NCBI GenBank assembly: GCA_018500065.2
Contig: JAHBAO020000096.1
Span: 1-7,181 of the forward strand
Origin: Octadecabacter sp.
GTDB taxonomy: Bacteria > Pseudomonadota > Alphaproteobacteria > Rhodobacterales > Rhodobacteraceae
Direction: 5' to 3'
DNA length: 7,181 nt
Shown: positions 1 through 5,198 of the stretch, one piece after another
Numbering within the stretch: position 1 is the stretch's first letter
Layout: every line of letters begins with the position of its first letter
Notes under the pieces: model-generated
What the model saw: only the letters and a program-made list of their open reading frames with translations
Told to the model about the DNA's origin: nothing
Databases searched by the model: none
Position numbers and translations under genes: made by a program

Positions 1-846
1 GACAATCTGCTTGGTACGAATGCGCCACAGACGGTGACGTGGGCCATTCTTGTCGCTCAAATGATCCGTCAGACGTTCATACGCCAAGGCATAACCGTGG
101 TCATAAACCCCAGCGCCCATGCAGCGCGCCACAACTGTAACATTTGTCATGTTTTCAAGTGCTTGCAGTGTGTCCTTCACCCACTCCCCAGCTTCTTGAC
201 CTTCAATCTGCGCGTGATCAACAGGCGCACGGCCACCCCAATGGGCCGTCTGTTCAACCAGCAGCACACGCGCGCCAGCACGTCCCGCCGCCAAAGCAGC
301 CGACAGGCCAGCAATGCCGCCACCAACGACCATGACGTCCACATGAGCATAGAAATGTTCATAGATATCGGCGTCGCGGTCTTTCGGGGCTTTGCCCAAA
401 CCAGCGGCGTGGCGGATGATCGGCTCATAGACATGCTTCCACATAGGGCGCGGATGAATGAACATTTTGTAATAGAAACCAGCGGGCATAAAGCGCCCCA
501 GCTTAGCGTTTACAGCGCCCACATCGAACTCAAGGCTCGGCCAGTGGTTCTGCGAACTGGCTTCAAGCCCTTCGAAAACTTCCTGCGTGGTGACGCGTTG
601 GTTGGGCTCAAAATGCCCGCCCTTCCCGAGGTTCACCAAACCGTTCGGTTCCTCAGCACCAGACGCAACAATCCCACGCGGTCGGTGATACTTGAACGAC
701 CGCCCTACCAGCATCTGGTCATTGGCAATCAGCGCTGATGCCAGCGTGTCGCCCTCAAAACCGTGCATTGTCTTACCGTTAAACGTAAAGCTGACAGGCT
801 TATCGCGGTTGATCAGCCGCCCTGCATTAGACAGTCGTGTGCTCAT
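1..846 (-). CDS. soxA: Sarcosine oxidase alpha subunit, N-terminal part (runs off left edge)
   Basis: Large subunit of heterotetrameric sarcosine oxidase, a cytoplasmic flavoenzyme that oxidises sarcosine to glycine and delivers the methyl carbon to tetrahydrofolate as 5,10-methylene-THF. Only the first 282 codons are present, of about 1,000 usual for the family. Reading the minus strand from the ATG at 846 gives an open frame to base 1. It begins MSTRLSNAGRLINRDKPVSF and has the N-terminal motif FKYHRPRGIVASGAEEPNGL (residues 51-70). A dinucleotide-binding fold follows, with VVGGGIAG at 173-180 and an acidic strand end, LLVEQ, with Glu198. In this family that site binds NAD. The N-terminal domain resembles a ferredoxin-like Fer2 domain, but no cysteine occurs before residue 242, so no iron-sulfur cluster is expected there. 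The start codon overlaps the soxD stop (ATGA). A G-rich stretch ending 7 nt upstream can act as the ribosome binding site. The folate-binding C-terminal half and soxG should lie beyond the left edge. Confidence 0.97.
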   Translation of the reverse strand, partial: MSTRLSNAGRLINRDKPVSFTFNGKTMHGFEGDTLASALIANDQMLVGRSFKYHRPRGIVASGAEEPNGLVNLGKGGHFEPNQRVTTQEVFEGLEASSQNHWPSLEFDVGAVNAKLGRFMPAGFYYKMFIHPRPMWKHVYEPIIRHAAGLGKAPKDRDADIYEHFYAHVDVMVVGGGIAGLSAALAAGRAGARVLLVEQTAHWGGRAPVDHAQIEGQEAGEWVKDTLQALENMTNVTVVARCMGAGVYDHGYALAYERLTDHLSDKNGPRHRLWRIRTKQIV

Positions 847-1184
847 GTCGATGCCCCCCCGAAATCGCGCCATGTCCAATCGGGGCGCTTTTCTTTTATC
901 TTTGCAACCAGCTCTTTAGGTGGTGCCAGCGTTTGTGCCGGATAGGTGCCGAACACCTCCAACGTCATGGTGCAGCGCGCCGCATGAAACCACTTGCCGC
1001 AGCCATAGCGGTGCTGCCAGCGTTCCAGATGCACGCCTTTTGGGTTTTGACGCACGAACAGGTAGCCCTCGAACTCTTCGTCAGTGGCCTCAGGCCCGTA
1101 CCGCTTCAGGTGCGCTTCACCCCCTGCGTGAAGCTCGGTTTCATCGGCATTCACGCCGCAATAGGGGCATTCAAGGATCAGCAT
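843..1184 (-). CDS. soxD: Sarcosine oxidase delta subunit
   Basis: Small zinc-binding subunit of heterotetrameric sarcosine oxidase; the 113-residue length is normal for SoxD. The N-terminus, MLILECPYCG, places Cys6 and Cys9 exactly where the family's zinc ligands sit. The other two ligands match His58 and Cys62 in QHRYGCGKWF. The WFHAARC motif and the ending PDWTWRDFGGAST are typical. SoxD packs against the alpha subunit; its zinc is structural. The start ATG at 1184 has a GGAGGT ribosome binding site at 1191-1196 with a 6-nt spacer, but that site lies within a perfect hairpin (separate entry). The stop TGA (843-845) overlaps the soxA start as ATGA, indicating translational coupling. The last codons contain a run of seven G, which also serves as the soxA ribosome binding site. 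Confidence 0.97.
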   Translation of the reverse strand: MLILECPYCGVNADETELHAGGEAHLKRYGPEATDEEFEGYLFVRQNPKGVHLERWQHRYGCGKWFHAARCTMTLEVFGTYPAQTLAPPKELVAKIKEKRPDWTWRDFGGAST

Positions 1185-1191
1185 GGGCGGA

Positions 1192-1206
1192 CCTCCGTAG
1201 CGGAGG
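1192..1206 (-). promoter_or_regulatory. Stem-loop that buries the soxD ribosome binding site
   Basis: In the transcript the sequence is CCTCCG, loop CTA, CGGAGG: a perfect 6-bp stem, four of the six pairs being G-C. The 3' arm contains GGAGG of the soxD Shine-Dalgarno sequence, so folding would hide it. This suggests soxD translation depends on something opening the helix, such as a ribosome reading through from upstream, a bound protein or an alternative fold. The structure is read directly from the sequence; the regulatory role is inferred. Confidence 0.45.
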
Positions 1207-1263
1207 CATTATGGCCCCCAAGTTCAATGTGAGGGGGTAAATCTAGGCTGCGCACGGCACGAT

Positions 1264-1285
1264 GGGCGGGGATTGTGCCCCGCCC
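1264..1285 (-). terminator. GC-rich stem-loop after the small membrane gene
   Basis: GGGCGGGG and CCCCGCCC form a perfect 8-bp, all-G/C stem around a 6-nt loop (CACAAT on the minus strand). It begins 28 nt after the stop of the small gene at 1314-1532 and ends about 80 nt before soxD. No T run follows on either strand, so it is not a textbook intrinsic terminator. It could attenuate transcription between the small gene and soxD, mark a processing or 3'-end stabilising site, or be bypassed. A stem this strong is unlikely to be neutral for the transcript. Confidence 0.35.
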
Positions 1286-1313
1286 TGTAAGACTTAGCCG
1301 TGAGTGGTGTTCG

Positions 1314-1532
1314 TTATTGCGTTGGCGTGGGTGCCGTTTCGACAGCGGGTGCGACTGCGCTTGGGTCTTGCTCAAGCGGTACGGCAGCGCCTCCGAAGAC
1401 GGCGTATAGCACAACGAGCACAATGACAGCGCCGACGAGGATAAGCCCCAAGCCACCCGTGCCCGACCCTGTGTTGTGCGGAATGCGGTGCGACCGGTCC
1501 GGCGCAGGTTTCGAGAAGTCGTAGTCAGCCAT
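1314..1532 (-). CDS. Small single-span membrane protein of unknown function between soxB and soxD
   Basis: Encodes 72 residues starting MADYDFSKPAPDRSHR. The N-terminal 26 residues are polar and basic. Residues 27-49 form one strongly hydrophobic segment (GLGLILVGAVIVLVVLYAVFGG). The tail of about 23 residues is rich in Ala, Pro and Thr (ending AVETAPTPTQ). The charge pattern suggests an N-in orientation with the tail in the periplasm. A very good ribosome binding site, AGGAGG at 1540-1545 with a 7-nt spacer, supports this start over a longer frame opening at 1619. I do not recognise the family. It lies inside the sarcosine oxidase gene cluster in the same orientation, 553 bp after soxB and 129 bp before soxD. 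It may be co-transcribed with them, but sarcosine oxidase is soluble and needs no membrane subunit, so a shared job is not established. Confidence 0.75.
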   Translation of the reverse strand: MADYDFSKPAPDRSHRIPHNTGSGTGGLGLILVGAVIVLVVLYAVFGGAAVPLEQDPSAVAPAVETAPTPTQ

Positions 1533-1539
1533 TTCAAGT

Positions 1540-1545
1540 CCTCCT
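1540..1545 (-). promoter_or_regulatory. Ribosome binding site of the small membrane gene
   Basis: AGGAGG in the transcript, 7 nt before the ATG at 1532. It is the best Shine-Dalgarno match in the window and is the main reason for accepting this short gene and its start. Confidence 0.75.
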
Positions 1546-1876
1546 GTTTGGGTGAGGAGAGATTGGCAGATTGAACGGGCAATGGAATATGAGCGGAAAA
1601 CGCCGGAGCGTTTGGGCAAGAGGTGGCCGTTTGGCCAGTGTTTGATCGGCTAGAGTCTGCCGGAACCGTCGATACATACCCTCGGCGCGAACGCGCCCGG
1701 CCCGACCTCCCCCCCGGGAGGGCCGATTTCCAAAGACCAGACATGCACTTGGCGCCGTCAGTTATGGCTTCAACCGAACCACCAAGCGGCAAAAGCCCCC
1801 CCGAGATCGGTCCAGCCGCGCCCGCGCAGATCGCGCTTTGGCTGAAAGCCGCTGAATACACACTTACATTGTTCTC

Positions 1877-2083
1877 ATGACAGCAAATCAAATCATGATA
1901 CCAATTGCAGGCGCACTCTTGGTCACTTGGACTGTCTTTCTGATCATCAGATCGCGCCGCATTGCTCGCGCAAACCTTCAGCGCGAACATCGTGCCCATG
2001 CGCCGAACGATGGACGGGACGATTCCGCAGTCGCACGCTCGATTGGACAAGGTCATGGAGCTGGTGGCGGCGGCCCAAGTTAA
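1877..2083 (+). CDS. Doubtful small membrane-anchored ORF, possibly frameshifted
   Basis: A 68-codon plus-strand frame, convergent with soxB and ending 2 bp short of its stop. Residues 6-24 form one hydrophobic segment (IMIPIAGALLVTWTVFLII), followed by a basic stretch (RSRRIARANLQREHR), as in a real N-terminal membrane anchor with a cytoplasmic tail. Against it, there is no clear ribosome binding site and no recognised family. The second half (about 1990 onward) also has poor codon use. In the next frame, 1998-2123 reads MRRTMDGTIPQSHARLDKVM and onward, with GC-rich third positions and a helix-like LDKVMELVAAAQ. One reading is an anchor plus helical tail split by a frameshift near 1985-2000. 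Chance ORFs remain possible. Confidence 0.3.
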   Translation: MTANQIMIPIAGALLVTWTVFLIIRSRRIARANLQREHRAHAPNDGRDDSAVARSIGQGHGAGGGGPS

Positions 2084-2085
2084 CA

Positions 2086-3330
2086 TCAATGCGCCACCCC
2101 CGCAGCCACACTCTCATCAATGAACTTGCCTTCCTTAAAGCGATACATCGAAAACTCATCCGTCAGCGGCGAAGCCCCTTTCGCCATCAGTTCCGCCATT
2201 GCAAAGCCTGACCCTGGGATGGCTTTGAACCCGCCAGTTCCCCAGCCGCAATTCACGAACACGCCCTCAACAGGGGTTTTCGACAGGATCGGAGAGCGGT
2301 CCCCCGTCACATCCACAATGCCCCCCCATTGGCGCAGCATTTTCAGGCGCGACAATATCGGGAAGGTCTCGTTCAACGCACGAACCGTTTCCTCAACGTG
2401 ATGAAACGACCCGCGCTGGGTGTAGTTGTTGAACCCGTCCGTGCCGCCACCAATCACCATTTCGCCCTTATCAGACTGGGACAGGTAGCCATGCACCGTG
2501 TTCGCCATCACGACGATATCCATACAAGGCTTGATCGGCTCAGACACCAGCGCCTGCAACGCCACAGATTCCATCGGCAGACGGAAGCCTGCCATATCCG
2601 CCAAATGCGACGCGTGCCCCGCAACGACCATCCCAAGCTTGTCACAATCAATCGCGCCCTTGGTTGTATCGACCCCAACGACCCTGCCACCCTCGGTACG
2701 AACATTTGTGACTTCGCATTGCTGGATAATATCCATGCCCATATCAGAACAGGCCCGCGCATAGCCCCACGCCACCGCATCGTGACGCGCCGTGCCGCCG
2801 CGTGCTTGCCATAGACCACCCAACACAGGGTAGCGCGGCCCCTCAATATTCATGATCGGGCAAAGTTCTTTCACCCGCGCTGGATTGATCCATTCGGTCA
2901 TCACACCCTGCAACGCATTGGCATGGGCCGTGCGCTGATAGCCCCGCACTTCATGATGCGTCTGCGCCAGCATGATCACACCGCGTGGGGAAAACATGAC
3001 GTTGTAGTTCAGATCCTGCGACATGGTTTCATAAAGCGAGCGGGACTTCTCATAAATCGCCGCTGACGGGTCTTGTAAGTAATTAGAGCGGATGATGGTC
3101 GTATTACGCCCCGTGTTGCCGCCCCCAAGCCAACCCTTTTCAATGATCGCGACATTGGTGATGCCGTAATGCTTGCCCAAGTGCCACGCCGTCGCCAGCC
3201 CGTGCCCCCCCGCACCAACGATAATCGCATCGTACTTCTTCTTTGGCGTCGGGCTGCGCCAATGGCGCTCCCAACCGGAATGGTAACGTGTGGCCTCACG
3301 GGCAATGGCAAAAGCAGAAAAGCGGCGCAT
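2086..3330 (-). CDS. soxB: Sarcosine oxidase beta subunit
   Basis: Catalytic subunit of heterotetrameric sarcosine oxidase (DAO/GlcD-like FAD oxidoreductase family). It oxidises sarcosine on noncovalent FAD and passes electrons to covalently bound FMN and then oxygen. Encodes 414 residues, the normal length, starting MRRFSAFAIAREATRYHSGW. The FAD-binding fold is YDAIIVGAGGHGLATAW, with GAGGHG at 39-44 and the acidic strand end IIEKG (Glu64). It is followed by GGGNTGRNTTIIRSNYL (69-85). His183 in GGTARHDAVAWGYAR is, by homology, the probable covalent FMN site. The C-terminal part has SQSDKGEMVIGGGTDG and GWGTGGFKAIPGSGFA, typical of SoxB. The start at 3330 was chosen over an upstream in-frame one (3408) because MRRFSA is the family N-terminus and GAGGGG at 3338-3343 is well placed. 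This SoxB belongs to glycine/one-carbon metabolism and is unrelated to the thiosulfate-oxidising Sox proteins of the same name. Confidence 0.97.
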   Translation of the reverse strand: MRRFSAFAIAREATRYHSGWERHWRSPTPKKKYDAIIVGAGGHGLATAWHLGKHYGITNVAIIEKGWLGGGNTGRNTTIIRSNYLQDPSAAIYEKSRSLYETMSQDLNYNVMFSPRGVIMLAQTHHEVRGYQRTAHANALQGVMTEWINPARVKELCPIMNIEGPRYPVLGGLWQARGGTARHDAVAWGYARACSDMGMDIIQQCEVTNVRTEGGRVVGVDTTKGAIDCDKLGMVVAGHASHLADMAGFRLPMESVALQALVSEPIKPCMDIVVMANTVHGYLSQSDKGEMVIGGGTDGFNNYTQRGSFHHVEETVRALNETFPILSRLKMLRQWGGIVDVTGDRSPILSKTPVEGVFVNCGWGTGGFKAIPGSGFAMAELMAKGASPLTDEFSMYRFKEGKFIDESVAAGVAH

Positions 3331-3337
3331 GTCGTGT

Positions 3338-3343
3338 CCCCTC
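3338..3343 (-). promoter_or_regulatory. Ribosome binding site of soxB
   Basis: GAGGGG in the transcript, 7 nt upstream of the ATG at 3330. It fixes the short soxB start and argues against a 26-residue N-terminal extension. Confidence 0.6.
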
Positions 3344-3389
3344 GACGTTACAACATCTGATATTTCTTCTGGGCCGATTGGGGAAAAAG

Positions 3390-3419
3390 AGGATACTCCC
3401 AGCGGCACTTAAACGCCAA
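3390..3419 (-). promoter_or_regulatory. Possible sigma-70 promoter of soxB
   Basis: Minus strand: TTGGCG (-35, at 3414-3419; 4 of 6 consensus bases), an 18-bp spacer, then TATCCT (-10, at 3390-3395; 4 of 6). Initiation would fall near 3383, giving a leader of roughly 50 nt before the soxB ATG. The -35 box overlaps the left arm of an inverted repeat (3415-3446). The match is moderate; other promoters in this 171-bp spacer are possible, including an unidentified one for ccmI. Confidence 0.3.
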
Positions 3420-3446
3420 TTTGCGACACGCGCCCATTGGCCGCAA
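3415..3446. repeat. Two interleaved inverted repeats in the divergent soxB/ccmI spacer
   Basis: GCCAAT (3415-3420) pairs with ATTGGC (3436-3441), and the directly adjoining TTGCG (3421-3425) pairs with CGCAA (3442-3446). The order is therefore A-B ... A'-B'. Equivalent bases are 21 bp apart, two helical turns, which is compatible with a dimeric regulator on one DNA face. The element covers the proposed soxB -35 box. No specific regulator can be named, and a chance origin is possible. Confidence 0.35.
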
Positions 3447-3501
3447 CACTTCACGCGATTGTCCCTTTTTTCGGGCGCTGCAAACGACTACATCTTGCAG
3501 C

Positions 3502-4725
3502 ATGAACAGCGAATTTATCATCTTCGGGCTAACTTGCACTGCACTTGCCGTGCTGGCAGTTGGCGCAGTGTTAACCCCGCTTTGGCGCGGCCGTGCCAGC
3601 GCAGGCGCCCAAGACTCGGACATCGACATTTACCGCGACCAATTGCAAGAAGTCGACCGCGACCTCACGCGCGGGGTCTTGGATGAGGCCGAGGCCGAAC
3701 GCACGCGCACCGAAATTTCGCGCAGATTGCTTTTGGCGGACACCAACGCACGCACCGTTGCCACTGGGGCGCCTCAAGGGATGAGCCGCGCCGTTGCGCT
3801 GGCGCTGACTGCTGCCCTGTTGGCGGGCACCGGCTTGTTGTATTGGGACCTGGGTGCTGCGGGTTACGGTGATGTCCCGCGTGCGGAACGGATCGCCCTT
3901 GGCGAAGAACGCCGCGCAAACCGCCCGTCCCAGCTTGAGGCCGAGGCCGACAGCCCTGAGTTCGACTCCATCTCGCTGGCCGATCCCGAAACCGCAGAAA
4001 TTCTGCAAGCGTTGCGCGCGGCAGCGTTTGAGCGCGCGGGCGAAGTGCAAGCATGGGCCTTCCTTGCGCAGGTCGAAGCCAGCATCGGTAACATGCAACG
4101 CGCCGCCCGCGCGCAGGAACGCACGATTGCGCTGCTGGGTGACACCGCGGTTGAGGCAGACTTCGTGCGCCTGCTCGATTTTCTGGTGATCGGGACCCAA
4201 GGCTACGTCTCGCCAGAGGCCGAAACCATCGCCGTGCGCATTCTGCAGGGCAATCCACAAAGCACCCCCGCGCTGTATTACGCCGGCTTGCTTTATGCGC
4301 AAAACGACCGCCCGGATCGCGCCTTTAACTTCTGGCGCAACGTGGTGGAAAACGGCGACAAGGACACGATGTACTGGACCTTCGCTGCGGATCAGATTTC
4401 AGACATTGCTCGACAAATCGGTATGGATTACGCCCTACCCGAGCAACGCGGCCCGTCCAACGCGGACCTTGAAGCCGCCGAGGACATGACCCCAGAGGAC
4501 CGCCAGCAAATGATCCAGGGCATGGTCGGCCAATTGGCAGACCGCCTTGCGGCTGAGGGCGGCCCACCGCAAGATTGGGCGCGCCTGATCTCGTCGCTTG
4601 CGATCTTGGGTGAAGATGAAACCGCCCGCACTGTTCTCAATGAAGCGGAAACAATCTTTGGCGCGGACATCCAAGCCGTTCAAATCCTGCGCCGCGCCGC
4701 ACAAGACGCAGGCCTGATCGAATGA
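3502..4725 (+). CDS. ccmI: Cytochrome c maturation protein CcmI (apocytochrome chaperone)
   Basis: Inner-membrane component of System I cytochrome c maturation, which holds apocytochrome c and presents it for haem ligation with CcmF/CcmH. Encodes 407 residues from MNSEFIIFGL. First membrane helix about 4-27 (FIIFGLTCTALAVLAVGAVL), then a charged loop with IDIYRDQLQEVDRDLTRGVL (41-60), the family signature. Second helix about 95-114 (SRAVALALTAALLAGTGLLY). The periplasmic C-terminal part holds TPR-like helices (about 160-300) and the conserved MTPEDRQQMIQGMVGQLADR (329-348), typical of alphaproteobacterial CcmI. An in-frame TTG at 3421 was rejected because it adds a non-conserved, polar 27-residue leader before the membrane helix. 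The ribosome binding site is weak. First gene of an operon: its stop overlaps the ruvX start by ATGA. The usual ccmABCDG genes are not in this window. Confidence 0.93.
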   Translation: MNSEFIIFGLTCTALAVLAVGAVLTPLWRGRASAGAQDSDIDIYRDQLQEVDRDLTRGVLDEAEAERTRTEISRRLLLADTNARTVATGAPQGMSRAVALALTAALLAGTGLLYWDLGAAGYGDVPRAERIALGEERRANRPSQLEAEADSPEFDSISLADPETAEILQALRAAAFERAGEVQAWAFLAQVEASIGNMQRAARAQERTIALLGDTAVEADFVRLLDFLVIGTQGYVSPEAETIAVRILQGNPQSTPALYYAGLLYAQNDRPDRAFNFWRNVVENGDKDTMYWTFAADQISDIARQIGMDYALPEQRGPSNADLEAAEDMTPEDRQQMIQGMVGQLADRLAAEGGPPQDWARLISSLAILGEDETARTVLNEAETIFGADIQAVQILRRAAQDAGLIE

Positions 4726-5198
4726 TCTTTGAGGACGTCACCGAATTTGCCGAGGCCCTACCCAGCTACGCGCCCCTTGCGGGGCTTGATCTTGGCACCA
4801 AGACCATCGGCGTGGCGGTGTCGGATGCAATGCTGACCATCGCATCGCCGCTTGAAACCATCAAACGTAGCAAGTTTCAGGCCGATGCTACGCGCCTGTT
4901 CGAAATTACCGCCCATCGCAATATCGCGGGCATCGTCTTAGGTCTGCCACGCAATATGGACGGCTCTGAAGGCCCACGCGCACAATCCACCCGTGCGTTT
5001 GCACGCAACCTCACCAACCTCACCGACCTGCCGATCACCTATTGGGATGAACGCCTGTCCACCGTGGCTGCTGATCGCGCCATGCTTGAGGCTGACCTGT
5101 CCCGCAAACGCCGCGCCGAACGCATCGACAACGTCGCCGCAGGCATCATCCTGCAAGGCCTGCTTGATCGCCTTAGTCATTTGCGCAGTGCATCATGA
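4722..5198 (+). CDS. ruvX: RuvX/YqgF family RNase H-fold nuclease
   Basis: Putative pre-16S rRNA processing nuclease, also called a Holliday junction resolvase; in bacteria the family is tied to 5' maturation of 16S rRNA and to recombination. 158 residues, slightly above the usual 140-150 because of a short N-terminal extension (MIFEDVTEFAEALPSYAPLA). The RNase H-like core is complete: GLDLGTKTIGVAVSD (21-35) with Asp23, GLPRNMDGSEGP (74-85), TYWDERLST (106-114) with Glu110, and RIDNVAAGIILQ (134-145) with Asp136. These acidic residues are the expected metal-binding active site, so the enzyme should be active. Start and stop overlap ccmI and the DUF1289 gene by ATGA, implying coupled translation. 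Residues 98-105 (NLTNLTDL) come from two identical 9-bp units in tandem. Confidence 0.95.
   Translation: MIFEDVTEFAEALPSYAPLAGLDLGTKTIGVAVSDAMLTIASPLETIKRSKFQADATRLFEITAHRNIAGIVLGLPRNMDGSEGPRAQSTRAFARNLTNLTDLPITYWDERLSTVAADRAMLEADLSRKRRAERIDNVAAGIILQGLLDRLSHLRSAS

Larger units (their letters stand above)
1533..2085. other. Spacer between soxB and the small membrane gene: stem-loops, no recognised gene
   Basis: 553 bp with no protein I recognise. It holds several short perfect stem-loops: 1598-1613 (AAACGC/GCGTTT, loop 4), 1624-1637 (TGGCC/GGCCA, loop 4), 1684-1697 (GGCGCG/CGCGCC, 2-base centre) and 1706-1721 (CCTCCC/GGGAGG, loop 4). Two of the five seven-C runs of the window are also here (1709-1715 and 1796-1802). 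Plus-strand frames include 1743-1880 (45 codons from an ATG, no family recognised). That frame overlaps by ATGA the small membrane-type ORF that starts at 1877. No convincing sigma-70 promoter was found for the small gene at 1314-1532. It may be read from the soxB promoter, or from one I cannot see. Confidence 0.5.

Noticed and set aside
34..738. 234-codon plus-strand frame
   Set aside because: It is antisense to soxA, whose translation matches the family throughout; the plus-strand product shows no recognisable domain.
1185..1313. Glycine or other known riboswitch ahead of soxD
   Set aside because: I could not match conserved core motifs of a known class; only simple stem-loops are visible. 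A covariance-model scan would settle it.
1178..2086. Minus-strand frame of about 300 codons filling the soxB-soxD spacer, with an ATG overlapping the soxB stop as TGATG
   Set aside because: The translation is rich in Ser, Arg and Cys, has no domain-like stretch and reads through the convincing 72-residue gene in another frame. The TGATG overlap is the only point in its favour.
1..3330. Thiosulfate-oxidising Sox system
   Set aside because: The gene names coincide, but the proteins carry sarcosine oxidase motifs (FAD/FMN/NAD and zinc sites), not those of SoxXYZAB.
3331..3408. Longer soxB start at 3408
   Set aside because: It adds 26 residues not typical of SoxB, while the ATG at 3330 has a good ribosome binding site and the family N-terminus MRRFSA.
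3421..3501. Longer ccmI start at the TTG at 3421
   Set aside because: It would put a polar leader before the first membrane helix and run through the inverted repeat of the promoter region; the ATG at 3502 fits CcmI.
3571..4302. 243-codon minus-strand frame
   Set aside because: It is antisense to ccmI, which has the expected membrane helices and signatures; long antisense frames are common in GC-rich coding DNA.
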